This document shows positions 18,915 to 27,416 of a stretch of DNA of 64,000 nt, one piece after another. Numbering within the stretch: position 1 is the stretch's first letter; the number at the start of each line of letters is the position of its first letter. The notes beneath the pieces are model-generated. The model made no database searches. It had not been told where the DNA came from and saw nothing but the letters and a program-made list of their open reading frames with translations. The DNA comes from GCA-2705445 sp002705445 (lineage in GTDB: Bacteria > Pseudomonadota > Gammaproteobacteria > Poriferisulfidales > GCA-002705445), in NCBI GenBank assembly GCA_045561235.1, contig JBJKYB010000002.1, forward strand, positions 558,001-622,000, given 5' to 3'. The translations under genes were made by a program, and so were the position numbers.

Positions 18915-19406
18915 CTATAACTCCTTTCTGCAATTTTTTATAATCTCAGATATAGCTTGTAAAAATAATGTAAACACCATTAACAATATGTAGGATTTTA
19001 AGATATATAATATTGGTAAACCACCAGCTTCCTTTGAGGATTCTAGAAGTATAATAGAAGAAATTACATAATTAAAACTTGTGATAAAAATTAATATACA
19101 TGAAGGTAGCAAGAAAAATATAGTACCAAATAAGTTTATATTTTTTTTTAAGTTATCAGAAAATTTATTATAGAAAATATCTATGCGGACGTGCATATTA
19201 TTTTTTAATGTATATGATGCTCCTACTGTAAATATTAAGGCATGTAAATAAATAGTTATTTCTTGAATTGCAATACTCCCAAAATCGAGAGCATATCTCA
19301 TAAAAGCTACGAAGAACGTAATTAAAATTAAAGGTATTGCAAGATATGAAGTGAGTATTCCAATTTTTTCATTAAAAAGGTCGATTATATGTGATATTTT
19401 TTTCAT
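18915..19406 (-). CDS. dctQ: TRAP transporter small permease DctQ
   Basis: 163 residues with four predicted transmembrane helices, the DctQ architecture. IAIQEITIYLHALIFTVGAS near residue 45 and NNMHVRIDIFY near 65 are the family hallmark region. It forms the membrane complex with DctM, which starts 2 bases after its stop. thrB lies 5 bases upstream on the same strand. The dctP partner is encoded convergently at 15758. Confidence 0.9.
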   Translation of the reverse strand: MKKISHIIDLFNEKIGILTSYLAIPLILITFFVAFMRYALDFGSIAIQEITIYLHALIFTVGASYTLKNNMHVRIDIFYNKFSDNLKKNINLFGTIFFLLPSCILIFITSFNYVISSIILLESSKEAGGLPILYILKSYILLMVFTLFLQAISEIIKNCRKEL

Positions 19407-19411
19407 AAAAA

Positions 19412-20356
19412 CTATATTTTTAAGATATAGGGAGTTTCAATTCTATTGATAAGAATTTGTTTAAATTCATTTGGATCAAGTTGATGGGTAATTTCCCCAT
19501 CGGTAGGAAAAAACTTGTCATGCAATCTTGATAACCAAAATCTTAAAGCAGCATGTCTTAAAACATTTGGCCACATATCTTTTTCAAGGTCTTCTATTTT
19601 TCTTACATCATTATAAGCTAGCATAAGAGCACTCTGTCGTTCATAATCAATCCCTAAATCTTTGGTTAAGCACCAATCATTTACGATAATTGCTAAATCA
19701 TAAAGGTAATACCCATTACATGCATAGTAAAAATCTATCACTCCACTTAATTTGTTATTATGGAACATAGCGTTATCTCTAAATAAATCTGAATGAATAA
19801 CTCCGCTTGGAAGCTTTGTGTTTGTGCAATATATTTGATTTTCAATTTCTTTATTAATTAAATTTATATCTTCATCATCTAAAACATCGCGCAATTTTTT
19901 AGAAGTTTTTTCAAACCAAGTACTGCTTCTTAAACCAAGATCATATTTGTGAAATTTTTTAGAATTTACATGAATTCTTCCTATTGTATTTCCAATTTCT
20001 TTACACATATTAATTGTTGGAATATTACTCGAAATAGTTTTCCCGGGTAACAGACTAAATATTGATGCTGGTTTATTCTTGACATTTATTATTGTTAGTC
20101 CTTTTCTTGTTTTTATGGGTATAGGACAACTAATTTGGTTGACTGAAAGCATATCCATTAAATCTATTGCATATTCTAAATTTAAATTTGGTTCTTCAAA
20201 AATCGTCAATATAAATTTACTTTTTGTAGTAGTTAAATAGAAATTCGAATTTGTAATACCTTCGTTTATACCCTCAATATTGACAAGATTACCTATATCA
20301 TATTGAGATAGTAATTGTTCTAGTTCTTCTTTTGTAAGTCGTGTATAAACAGACAT
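19412..20356 (-). CDS. thrB: Homoserine kinase (ThrB, aminoglycoside-phosphotransferase fold)
   Basis: 314 residues. It is the APH-fold homoserine kinase found in pseudomonads and relatives, not the GHMP-type enzyme of E. coli. VNIEGINEGITNSNFYL is the N-terminal nucleotide loop, GVIHSDLFRDNAMF near 185 is the catalytic HxDxxxxN box, and GVIDFYYAC is the metal-binding DFG-like box. It phosphorylates homoserine on the way to threonine. Position divergent from polA matches Pseudomonas-type genomes. dctQ follows 5 bases downstream. Confidence 0.92.
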   Translation of the reverse strand: MSVYTRLTKEELEQLLSQYDIGNLVNIEGINEGITNSNFYLTTTKSKFILTIFEEPNLNLEYAIDLMDMLSVNQISCPIPIKTRKGLTIINVKNKPASIFSLLPGKTISSNIPTINMCKEIGNTIGRIHVNSKKFHKYDLGLRSSTWFEKTSKKLRDVLDDEDINLINKEIENQIYCTNTKLPSGVIHSDLFRDNAMFHNNKLSGVIDFYYACNGYYLYDLAIIVNDWCLTKDLGIDYERQSALMLAYNDVRKIEDLEKDMWPNVLRHAALRFWLSRLHDKFFPTDGEITHQLDPNEFKQILINRIETPYILKI

Positions 20357-20401
20357 AGGATTCTTATAATATTTTTCAAATGATTATAGAATAATGAACG
20401 C

Positions 20402-23119
20402 ATGAATGGAAAACAAAAAGCTGATTATTTAGTGTTAATAGATGGAACAGCCTACTTATATAGGGCATATCATGCTTTGCCTCCTTTAAAAAATTCAAAA
20501 GGCGAAAATACAGGAGCCATTCATGGGTTTCTGAAGGCATTAAATAAAATTATAGAGGATTTTAATCCTAAACATATAGGTTTAGTCTTTGATGCAAAAG
20601 GAAAAAACTTTAGACATAAAATATATAGTGAATACAAAGCTAATAGGTCTGCAATGCCCCCTGAACTCATAGAACAGATTCCCAAACTTTACGAAATATT
20701 GGATTATATGGGTTACCCACCGATCATAATAAATGATGTAGAAGCTGATGATGTTATCGGGACATTGTCAAATAAGTTCAAAACCATTCCAGAAGTTAAG
20801 ATCTTTTCGGGTGATAAGGACTTTGCCCAACTTGTAAACGATAAAGTGACGATTATTAATCCAATTACTTTAGAAATTATGGATATAAAAGGAGTGAAGA
20901 AAAAATTTGGCGTTGTACCAGAAAATATTATAGATTATTTAGCACTTGTTGGAGACAAGTCGGATAACATCCCAGGTGTGCCTGGTGTTGGAGGAAAAAC
21001 TGCTTCAAAATTAATAAATCAATATGGAAATACAGAGAAAATTATAAAACAAAAAGATTTGATCCCTGGTAAAGTTGGGGAAGCAATTAAGCTTAACCCA
21101 GATAAATTGCAATTATCTAAAACTCTTGCAACTATTAGGCAAGATGTTGAAATTTCTTTATCTCTAAATGATTTAAAAAAACAAGAATCAAAAAAAGAGA
21201 GTTTAATTAAAATCTATAAAAGCCTAGAATTAAATTCCTTATTAAAAAATGAAATAAATGATAATGATGGCAATGAAAATAGAGAAAAAAATAATAAAAA
21301 AAATACAGTACAAATAAACTATAATATAGTTTCAGATAAGAAATTATTTTTAAAAATTATAAAAGAAATAGAAAAAAAGAAATTCATATCTTTTGATCTT
21401 GAGACAACCAGTCTAGACTACATAGAGGCTAAAATAGTAGGAATATCTCTAGCGTGTGATTCAAAAAAAGCCTATTATATTCCGTTATTACATGAGGATC
21501 AGTCAAAGTATAAGCAATTACCTAAAAAATTTGTGTTAGAAAACTTAAAACCAATTCTGGAAACACATAAAATAAAAAAAGTTGGTCATAATCTTAAATA
21601 TGATAGGAACGTATTAAGAAATTACGATATCATTTTAAATGGTATTGAGCATGATTCAATGCTGCTATCATATGTTTATGATTCAACTGCTATAAGGCAT
21701 GGGCTAGATAATGCTGCAGAAAAATATTTGTCACATAAAACAATTCATTATGAGGATATTGCTGGAAAAGGTGCAAAACAAATTCCATTTTCAAAAGTAG
21801 ATATCGAAACTGCTGCTGAATACTCATGTGAAGATGTCTTAGTAAGTTATGAACTATATAATTATTTATGGGCAAAAGTCTCTAAAGATGAAAATATTAT
21901 AAAAGTTTATAAAAATATAGAGATGCCTTTGGTGCCAATACTATCAAATATAGAAAGGAATGGTGTCCTAGTCGAATCAAAAACGCTTAATAAATTAAGT
22001 AAAGAACTTGATTTAGAACTAAAAAAAATTGAAAAAAAATGTTTTAAAATTACAGAGAAAGAGTTTAATTTAAATTCTCCAAAACAACTACAAGAAATAT
22101 TGTATGAAGATTTAAAAATTCCAATATCAAAAAAAACCCCAACAGGGAAGCCGTCTACTGACGAAGATACCTTGCAGTATCTCTCTGAAAGCTATGATTT
22201 GCCAAGATTAATTTTAGATTACAGATCATTAAATAAACTCAAAACTGGATATACGGATAAGCTACCACTACAAATTTCTAAGATTACAGGAAGAGTTCAT
22301 ACATCTTATCAGCAGGCAATTACTTCTACAGGCAGGTTATCATCAACGGAGCCGAACCTTCAAAATATTCCAATAAAAAGTGCTCAAGGTAAGAAAATTA
22401 GAAATGCATTCATTGCTGACAAAGGAAAAAAAATTTTTGCGGCAGATTACTCTCAGATAGAGCTAAGAATAATGGCACATTTATCGGGTGATAAAAATCT
22501 ATTAAAGGCATTTAAGAATAAAATTGATATACATTCGTTTACAGCATCTGAAATTTTTGGTGTTGATGTTAACAAAGTTTCGTCTGAGGATAGAAGATCA
22601 GCAAAGGCTATAAATTTTGGTTTAATTTACGGAATGTCGTCTTTTGGCTTGTCAAAACAATTGGGAATTTCAATCCCTGAAGCAAAAGATTATATGGATA
22701 TCTACTTTAATAGATATCCAAAAATTAAATCTTATATGTTAGAAAAAAAGACTTTTGCAAAACAACATGGTTATGTTGAAACACTTTTAGGCAGAAAATT
22801 ATATTTGCCTGAAATTAATTCTAAACAAGCCCAGAGAAGAAGTTATGCTGAAAGAACTGCTATTAACGCTCCAGTTCAAGGTACTGCAGCCGATATCATA
22901 AAAATAGCGATGATAGAAATAGATAAATGGTTGGCAGAAAAAAAATCAAAGACAAAAATGATAATGCAGGTTCATGATGAATTAGTTTTTGAAATTTCAG
23001 AGAATGATATTGATTCTGAAATTGAGGTTATTGTAAATCTTATGCAAAACTGTATAACATTGGATTTACCTTTAGAAGTGAATTTTGGCATCGAAGATAA
23101 TTGGGGTAATGCCCATTAA
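20402..23119 (+). CDS. polA: DNA polymerase I
   Basis: 905 residues in three domains. The 5'-3' exonuclease occupies about 1-290 (LIDGTAYLYRAYHALPPL, then GDKSDNIPGVPGVGGKTA). The 3'-5' proofreading domain about 310-490 keeps the metal-binding DxE in FDLETTSLD, so it should be active. The polymerase domain follows: motif A DYSQIELR near 682, motif B RRSAKAINFGLIYG near 730 with the Phe that disfavours dideoxynucleotides, and motif C QVHDELVFE near 857. A Lys/Asn-rich linker (about 268-300) joins the first two domains. The gene is divergent from thrB across 45 bp. Confidence 0.98.
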   Translation: MNGKQKADYLVLIDGTAYLYRAYHALPPLKNSKGENTGAIHGFLKALNKIIEDFNPKHIGLVFDAKGKNFRHKIYSEYKANRSAMPPELIEQIPKLYEILDYMGYPPIIINDVEADDVIGTLSNKFKTIPEVKIFSGDKDFAQLVNDKVTIINPITLEIMDIKGVKKKFGVVPENIIDYLALVGDKSDNIPGVPGVGGKTASKLINQYGNTEKIIKQKDLIPGKVGEAIKLNPDKLQLSKTLATIRQDVEISLSLNDLKKQESKKESLIKIYKSLELNSLLKNEINDNDGNENREKNNKKNTVQINYNIVSDKKLFLKIIKEIEKKKFISFDLETTSLDYIEAKIVGISLACDSKKAYYIPLLHEDQSKYKQLPKKFVLENLKPILETHKIKKVGHNLKYDRNVLRNYDIILNGIEHDSMLLSYVYDSTAIRHGLDNAAEKYLSHKTIHYEDIAGKGAKQIPFSKVDIETAAEYSCEDVLVSYELYNYLWAKVSKDENIIKVYKNIEMPLVPILSNIERNGVLVESKTLNKLSKELDLELKKIEKKCFKITEKEFNLNSPKQLQEILYEDLKIPISKKTPTGKPSTDEDTLQYLSESYDLPRLILDYRSLNKLKTGYTDKLPLQISKITGRVHTSYQQAITSTGRLSSTEPNLQNIPIKSAQGKKIRNAFIADKGKKIFAADYSQIELRIMAHLSGDKNLLKAFKNKIDIHSFTASEIFGVDVNKVSSEDRRSAKAINFGLIYGMSSFGLSKQLGISIPEAKDYMDIYFNRYPKIKSYMLEKKTFAKQHGYVETLLGRKLYLPEINSKQAQRRSYAERTAINAPVQGTAADIIKIAMIEIDKWLAEKKSKTKMIMQVHDELVFEISENDIDSEIEVIVNLMQNCITLDLPLEVNFGIEDNWGNAH

Positions 23120-23121
23120 CC

Positions 23122-23715
23122 CTAATTTTTTAAACCTCCAATAATCTCTAGTACCTCACTCACCCCATCGCCATTTTTAGATGAAAAAGTTTCAATATTA
23201 GCTACATTGTTAAATTCTTGTAGCTCTTTTTTAACTTTTTGTTTCATTATTGATCTCTCACTTTTACTTACTTTATCTGATTTTGTTATTATTATATTTG
23301 TTTTAATATTATAATTTTGGCATAAAGTAATCATTGTTTTGTCTAATTTTTCAATACCTCTACGAATGTCTACAGCGATAAACATAGCTGAAATATTTTT
23401 TCTATTTTCTAAGTAATTTATTATCATCTTTTCCCAAGACAACTTAATATTTTTTGGAGCGTTAGCAAAGCCATACCCAGGTATATCCACGAAACTCATA
23501 CTATTATTGATTATAAAAAAATTAATGAGTTGTGTTCTCCCAGGTGTTTTACTAGTGATCGCTAATTTTTTTCTATTACAGATTTTGTTTAGCATACTTG
23601 ATTTCCCAGCATTAGATTTACCTGCAAAACAGAATTCTGAATAAATATCATCTGGAAAATGAGATGGATTAGTTGCGCTTTTAACAAAATCTGATTTTTT
23701 AATGATTAAGGGCAT
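23122..23715 (-). CDS. engB: Ribosome biogenesis GTPase EngB (YihA/YsxC)
   Basis: 197 residues from the ATG at 23715, which is preceded at 4 bases by GGGAG; a Met 15 codons upstream lacks such a site. Translation factor-type GTPase motifs are all present: GKSNAGKSSM (G1), TPGRTQ (G2), DIPGYG (G3), TKSD (G4). EngB takes part in assembly of the 50S subunit. It ends 2 bases from the convergent polA stop, the polA/engB/cc4/dsbA cluster known in Pseudomonas. Confidence 0.94.
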   Translation of the reverse strand: MPLIIKKSDFVKSATNPSHFPDDIYSEFCFAGKSNAGKSSMLNKICNRKKLAITSKTPGRTQLINFFIINNSMSFVDIPGYGFANAPKNIKLSWEKMIINYLENRKNISAMFIAVDIRRGIEKLDKTMITLCQNYNIKTNIIITKSDKVSKSERSIMKQKVKKELQEFNNVANIETFSSKNGDGVSEVLEIIGGLKN

Positions 23716-23799
23716 TTTTCTCCCATTATGTATATTGGTTTTTTCTAAAATAGTATACAATGTTCTAAACGGAAATATGAAATAAATTAAGGAGAATCG

Positions 23800-24435
23800 A
23801 TGTACAATAAACCTATTAGGGCAGCAATATTTGCTTGCATAATGTTTTTATTTTTTCCAAATTTTGTAGGTGCTGATGAGGCTGCAATAAAATCTGGTGA
23901 GAAAAAAGCAATGGTATGTACAGCATGTCATGGGATTGAAAATAGTAATAATCCCGAGTGGCCAAATTTATCCCAACAAAGTAAAAAGTACCTAGTCGAG
24001 CAGCTTTATGCATTTAGAGACGGTGTGAGAAATAATGCTTTAATGAGTTCGCAAGCCATGGGTTTAACTGACGAAGATATTTATGATTTGGCAAGTTACT
24101 ATAACAACGTAAAAGCTAAAAAAGGTGTTTTAACAGCTGACGATAGTGTGATTAAACTCGGACAAAAAATTTATCGTGGTGGTATAGAAGATAGAGCAGT
24201 CCCAGCTTGTATTTCCTGTCATGGACCCAAAGGGTTAGGTATTGATAGAACAGGTTATCCTAAAATCTCAGGTCAGCATGCAATTTATACTTTGAATAGA
24301 TTAAAAAATTACAAAGAAGGCTATGATGATAGAAATTCCATGGGTAAAAATTATTCTATGATGAGTAGTATCTCTTTTAGGTTATCAAATTCAGAGATGA
24401 AAGCATTATCAGAATATCTCCAAGGCCTGTATTAA
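23800..24435 (+). CDS. Dihaem cytochrome c4
   Basis: 211 residues. It has a Sec signal peptide (IRAAIFACIMFLFFPNFVGA, cleaved about residue 25) and two haem c sites, CTACH at 40-44 and CISCH at 137-141, giving the duplicated class I fold of cytochrome c4. Met-rich segments ALMSSQAMG and NYSMMSS supply the axial methionines. It is a periplasmic electron carrier to terminal oxidases. AAGGAG precedes the start. dsbA follows 16 bases downstream. Confidence 0.94.
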   Translation: MYNKPIRAAIFACIMFLFFPNFVGADEAAIKSGEKKAMVCTACHGIENSNNPEWPNLSQQSKKYLVEQLYAFRDGVRNNALMSSQAMGLTDEDIYDLASYYNNVKAKKGVLTADDSVIKLGQKIYRGGIEDRAVPACISCHGPKGLGIDRTGYPKISGQHAIYTLNRLKNYKEGYDDRNSMGKNYSMMSSISFRLSNSEMKALSEYLQGLY

Positions 24436-24451
24436 ATTTCATCATCACATT

Positions 24452-25093
24452 ATGTTAAAAAAAATTTTACTCACTTATCTTTTTTTCTCTTCATTACTTT
24501 TTGCAAATGAAGAATTTACAGAAGGTGTTGATTTTGAATTAATACTTGACGATCCAAGTTCTTATGTGCAAAAACAAAATGACAAAATACAAGTAGTCGA
24601 GGCATTTTGGTATGGATGCCCACACTGTTATATCTTTGATGAATATTTATCCAAATGGGAGTTAAAAGATGAAAACGATATTGAATTCGTTAATATGCCC
24701 GTTGTATTTAATAAGCCTTGGTTACTTCACGCAAGAGTTTTTTATACTTTTAAAAAATTTGATAATTATTCAGAGCTTCATCAAAACTTTTTTTATGCTT
24801 TTCATGAACAACAAAGAAAATTTAATTCAATAGAAACAATAATGAACTTTTTTGACAGTCAAAATATTGATGTTGAAAAGGCTAAAGAAATTTTATTATC
24901 TGATGAGGTTTCAAAAAAAGTTCAAGAGGCAAATTATATGTTAGAAACCTATAAAATAGGTAGTGTGCCAGCAATTATTATAAATAATAAATATAAAATT
25001 TCTGGTAGTATGGCAAAAACCTACGACAGAATGATAGAAATATCTGAATATATTATAGGTATAGAGCGTGAAAATAGGGCAAAATACGAATAA
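24452..25093 (+). CDS. dsbA: Periplasmic thiol:disulfide oxidoreductase DsbA
   Basis: 213 residues. Signal peptide MLKKILLTYLFFSSLLFA, then a thioredoxin fold with the catalytic CPHC at 56-59 in EAFWYGCPHCY, an inserted helical domain, and the cis-proline loop GSVPAIII near 173. It introduces disulfides into exported proteins; LptD (60598) is a likely client. It follows the cytochrome c4 gene as in Pseudomonas. Its stop codon ends 1 base before the tRNA-Arg gene. Confidence 0.95.
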   Translation: MLKKILLTYLFFSSLLFANEEFTEGVDFELILDDPSSYVQKQNDKIQVVEAFWYGCPHCYIFDEYLSKWELKDENDIEFVNMPVVFNKPWLLHARVFYTFKKFDNYSELHQNFFYAFHEQQRKFNSIETIMNFFDSQNIDVEKAKEILLSDEVSKKVQEANYMLETYKIGSVPAIIINNKYKISGSMAKTYDRMIEISEYIIGIERENRAKYE

Positions 25094-25094
25094 T

Positions 25095-25167
25095 GCGCCC
25101 ATAGCTTAAATGGATAGAGCGTCAGCCTCCGGAGCTGAATGTATAGGTTCAATTCCTATTGGGCGCT
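25095..25167 (+). tRNA. tRNA-Arg (anticodon CCG)
   Basis: A complete cloverleaf. Acceptor GCGCCCA (25095-25101) pairs with TGGGCGC (25160-25166). The anticodon stem TCAGC/GCTGA encloses loop CTCCGGA, giving anticodon CCG at 25129-25131, which reads CGG. The T arm is TAGG-TTCAATT-CCTA. No CCA is encoded after the discriminator base, so it must be added enzymatically. The gene starts 1 base after dsbA, so both are probably on one transcript. Confidence 0.95.
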
Positions 25168-25211
25168 CTCAAACAAATATAACTATAGTTTAAAAAAAGG
25201 AAAAATATTTT

Positions 25212-25859
25212 ATGAACGATAAACAATTTATGACTGTTTTTTTAGGTGTAATGGGAGTACTTTCAATTACCTTTTTTGTTATTTTTTTTATTGCTCAAAT
25301 CATTGTTCCAGATAAAAGAGCTAATGATGAATTCACCAACAATAATGTTGTTAGCAGAATTGAGCCTGTTGGAAAGTTAAATTATTCTGGTTCAACCGAT
25401 TTCGCTGAAAATTTAGAGGTGTCATCCGTTAGCTCTGTAAGAGAGCTACGTTGTGATTCAAATTCAAATAATACAACTCATGTAGTTAAAATGCTAAATG
25501 AGGGGAGCCAGGGTCCAATGGTTTTTGAGCCCGCGTTTATTAAAATTAACACATGTGACAGCATTACATTTGAGATGACAGATGCTGGTCATAATGCTGT
25601 TACTGTAGCTTCTCCTAATGATAGTATTCCATTTGATACTGAATATAAATCATCAACAACTGTTCAATTTGATACGAATGGAATTTATTTATACAAATGC
25701 ACTCCACACGCGATGATGGCTATGGCAGGTTTAATTCAGGTTTCTGATGCGAGCAACAAAGCTCAAATGAAGAAAGAAATAGAGAAATTTGAATCTGGCG
25801 TTATGATGGAACCTGTTAAAACAAGAATTTCAGATTTATTTCGCCAAAATATAAAATAA
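25212..25859 (+). CDS. Membrane-anchored pseudoazurin-like blue copper protein
   Basis: 215 residues. Residues 8-32 form an uncleaved transmembrane anchor, followed by a spacer with RIEPVGKLNYSG; that anchor-plus-RxxPVG pattern resembles membrane-bound cytochrome c5 proteins. Residues about 88-178 form a pseudoazurin domain: VVKMLNEGSQGPMVFEPAFI at the front, and a full type 1 copper set, His127 (AGHNAV), Cys163, His166 and Met171 (KCTPHAMMAM), with pseudoazurin spacing. A Lys/Glu-rich tail follows. It is likely a periplasm-facing electron carrier tethered to the inner membrane. AAAGGA lies upstream of the ATG. Confidence 0.82.
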   Translation: MNDKQFMTVFLGVMGVLSITFFVIFFIAQIIVPDKRANDEFTNNNVVSRIEPVGKLNYSGSTDFAENLEVSSVSSVRELRCDSNSNNTTHVVKMLNEGSQGPMVFEPAFIKINTCDSITFEMTDAGHNAVTVASPNDSIPFDTEYKSSTTVQFDTNGIYLYKCTPHAMMAMAGLIQVSDASNKAQMKKEIEKFESGVMMEPVKTRISDLFRQNIK

Positions 25860-25861
25860 AC

Positions 25862-26116
25862 TTAGTTGGTTTTATTCTCTTCTAACTCTGAAATTTTTGC
25901 TTCAAGTTCATCGATCTTTTTTTGACACTTTTGTAAAAGGCTAACTTGAATGTCGTATTCTTCTCTGGAAACAAGATCAAGCTTTTGAAATACACCTTCT
26001 GCACCTGACTTTAAGGTTTTTTGCATCTCCTCTTTTGAGCTTTTTAGAGATTCAGGCAAAACTCCTTTAATTTTATTTGCAAGGTCATCGATATTCTTTG
26101 GATCAATTTTAAACAT
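25862..26116 (-). CDS. ubiK: UbiK (YqiC/BMFP family) ubiquinone biosynthesis accessory factor
   Basis: 84 residues from the ATG at 26116; a TTG ten codons upstream is less likely. IDPKNIDDLANKIKGVLPESL and KLDLVSREEYDIQ are the BMFP/YqiC signature, followed by a C-terminal coiled coil (KCQKKIDELEAKISELEEN). UbiK partners UbiJ (11488) in assembling the soluble Ubi complex. No strong ribosome-binding site is visible. It converges with the pseudoazurin gene (2 bases) and lies beside the glnK-amtB region, as in Pseudomonas. Confidence 0.9.
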   Translation of the reverse strand: MFKIDPKNIDDLANKIKGVLPESLKSSKEEMQKTLKSGAEGVFQKLDLVSREEYDIQVSLLQKCQKKIDELEAKISELEENKTN

Positions 26117-26421
26117 ATTTTTTTGTTCTGATTGAATTAAGAGCAATATTAACTCATTAAAATTTTTTTTGATATTATATTGTATCTATATTTTACCTAT
26201 AAATTCAAAATTAAATATTACTATACTTGCAAATTATAATAAACAAATATTATAATATATATGTAGTTTAAGCAAAAAATCGTATGTTTTCTTATAGAAC
26301 AAGCTATTTACAGTTTCTTTTAATACATTAAGAATCACTTATTTATTGGGAGTTATCACATGTTCTGGCACGAATATTGCATATATTAAACGTTACAAAA
26401 TAAATTTAAAAGGAGTATAAA
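26117..26421. promoter_or_regulatory. Intergenic control region between ubiK and the TorF-like porin gene
   Basis: This 305-bp, very AT-rich divergent gap holds the start signals of ubiK at the left and a sigma-54 promoter at 26365-26381 at the right. Between them are runs such as TATTATAATATATAT near 26250 with no ORF. I found no NtrC-type TGCAC...GTGCA palindrome in it, although activators usually bind 80-150 bp upstream of such promoters. Confidence 0.6.
26365..26381 (+). promoter_or_regulatory. Sigma-54 (RpoN) -24/-12 promoter of the porin gene
   Basis: CTGGCACGAATATTGCA matches the full RpoN consensus (YTGGCACG-N4-TTGCW), with GG at 26367-26368 and GC at 26379-26380. Transcription would start near 26392, about 30 bases before the ATG at 26422. 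Such exact matches are rare by chance in DNA this AT-rich. Confidence 0.85.
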
Positions 26422-27153
26422 ATGGTTAAAAATTATTTAAAAAAAGCAACCGCTGGAATTGCGCTTTTAGCAATGTCATCGTTTGCGAGCGCAGATGGTC
26501 ATTCTGAAATCTCATATAGCGCAAATTTAGGTTTTATGTCTGACTATATTTACAGAGGTGTTCATCAATCAAGTAGTTCGGCGATGGGTGGATTTGATAT
26601 TGAATATGGTAGCTTTTACTTAGGCACATGGTTTGCTGATTTACAAGAAGATGGTTGGGTAGCAGGATCTCATAGAGGTTTTGAGTATGATGTTTATGCC
26701 GGGTTTGGATTCGACCTAACAGATTCTGTATCTGGCTATGTTGGTTACACAATTTATCGTTACACAGATAAAGGTGCAGCTGCATTTGATGATGATTATG
26801 ATGAAGTAAACGTTGGTGTGAGCTTTGCTTTAACTGATGATCTATCACTTTCATTAGATTATTCTAATGGTGAAAATACATTAACTGATCAATCTGAAGT
26901 TGATTATGACATCCTTACAACAACCATTGAATACATGGGTGCTTACTTCACTTATGGTGATTGGGGAGTCAGTGAAGATGATACAGGTGAAACTGACGCT
27001 GAATACATTGAAATTGGTTACTCTAGAACTGTCGGAGATTTCGACCTAAGTGGTGCATTTGTACTTTCTGAACAAGAATTAGCTCAGGCTTCTGATACTG
27101 ACGAAGACGGTGACTTTTCTAGATTCGTAATGACAATAAGCACTGGATTCTAA
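26422..27153 (+). CDS. TorF-family putative outer-membrane porin
   Basis: 243 residues. Signal peptide MVKNYLKKATAGIALLAMSS ending in SFASA, then a beta-rich barrel. YSANLGFMSDYIYRGVHQSS is the start characteristic of the TIGR02001/TorF-like porin family, and alternating strands with aromatic girdles continue to the C-terminal FVMTISTGF, which ends in Phe as barrels usually do. AAAGGAG precedes the start. It has its own sigma-54 promoter and lies just upstream of glnK-amtB, so passage of ammonium or other small nitrogen compounds through the outer membrane is the likely job; the substrate is inferred from context only. Confidence 0.85.
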   Translation: MVKNYLKKATAGIALLAMSSFASADGHSEISYSANLGFMSDYIYRGVHQSSSSAMGGFDIEYGSFYLGTWFADLQEDGWVAGSHRGFEYDVYAGFGFDLTDSVSGYVGYTIYRYTDKGAAAFDDDYDEVNVGVSFALTDDLSLSLDYSNGENTLTDQSEVDYDILTTTIEYMGAYFTYGDWGVSEDDTGETDAEYIEIGYSRTVGDFDLSGAFVLSEQELAQASDTDEDGDFSRFVMTISTGF

Positions 27154-27197
27154 TTTGATAGTTGATTATAAAATATAAATATTTAGAGGTTTACATT

Positions 27198-27223
27198 CTT
27201 AAGACTCCTTAACTTAAGACTCC
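27198..27223 (+). repeat. Two direct copies of CTTAAGACTCC
   Basis: CTTAAGACTCC occurs at 27198-27208 and again at 27213-27223 (15-bp period), between the porin stop and its terminator. It may be a simple duplication; no function is evident. Confidence 0.7.
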
Positions 27224-27254
27224 TCGAGAAGCCTAAAAAAGCTTTTCATTATTA

Positions 27255-27284
27255 GGGAAGGTTGAAAACCTTCCCTTTTTTTTT
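27255..27284 (+). terminator. Rho-independent terminator of the porin gene
   Basis: GGGAAGGTT and AACCTTCCC form a perfect 9-bp stem around a 3-base GAA loop (27255-27275), followed by a run of nine or more T. It separates the porin transcript from glnK-amtB. Confidence 0.93.
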
Positions 27285-27307
27285 ACAAACTGTATACTAT
27301 TTAAGAA

Positions 27308-27324
27308 TGCACTAAAAATGTGCA
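27308..27324 (+). promoter_or_regulatory. NtrC-type binding site upstream of glnK
   Basis: TGCACTAAAAATGTGCA is a 17-bp palindrome with TGCAC/GTGCA arms, close to the E. coli NtrC (GlnG) operator TGCACCAAAATGGTGCA. It lies about 110 bp upstream of the glnK sigma-54 promoter, the usual distance for a looping enhancer site. Confidence 0.75.
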
Positions 27325-27416
27325 TATAATTTAAACACCTTAAAAAAACTGGACTTGTTTTTTCAAAAGATAAGGATAATCACTGGTTTAAAATAATGAC
27401 TTATGTTGGCCAAGTT

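Noticed and set aside
18497..18943. 148-codon plus-strand ORF opposite dctM
   Set aside because: Opposite a clear TRAP permease; composition is the complement of membrane helices with no independent evidence.
25095..25167. tRNA-Arg as attachment site of an integrated element
   Set aside because: No integrase beside it and I saw no repeated 3' tRNA end in the following sequence; downstream genes are core.
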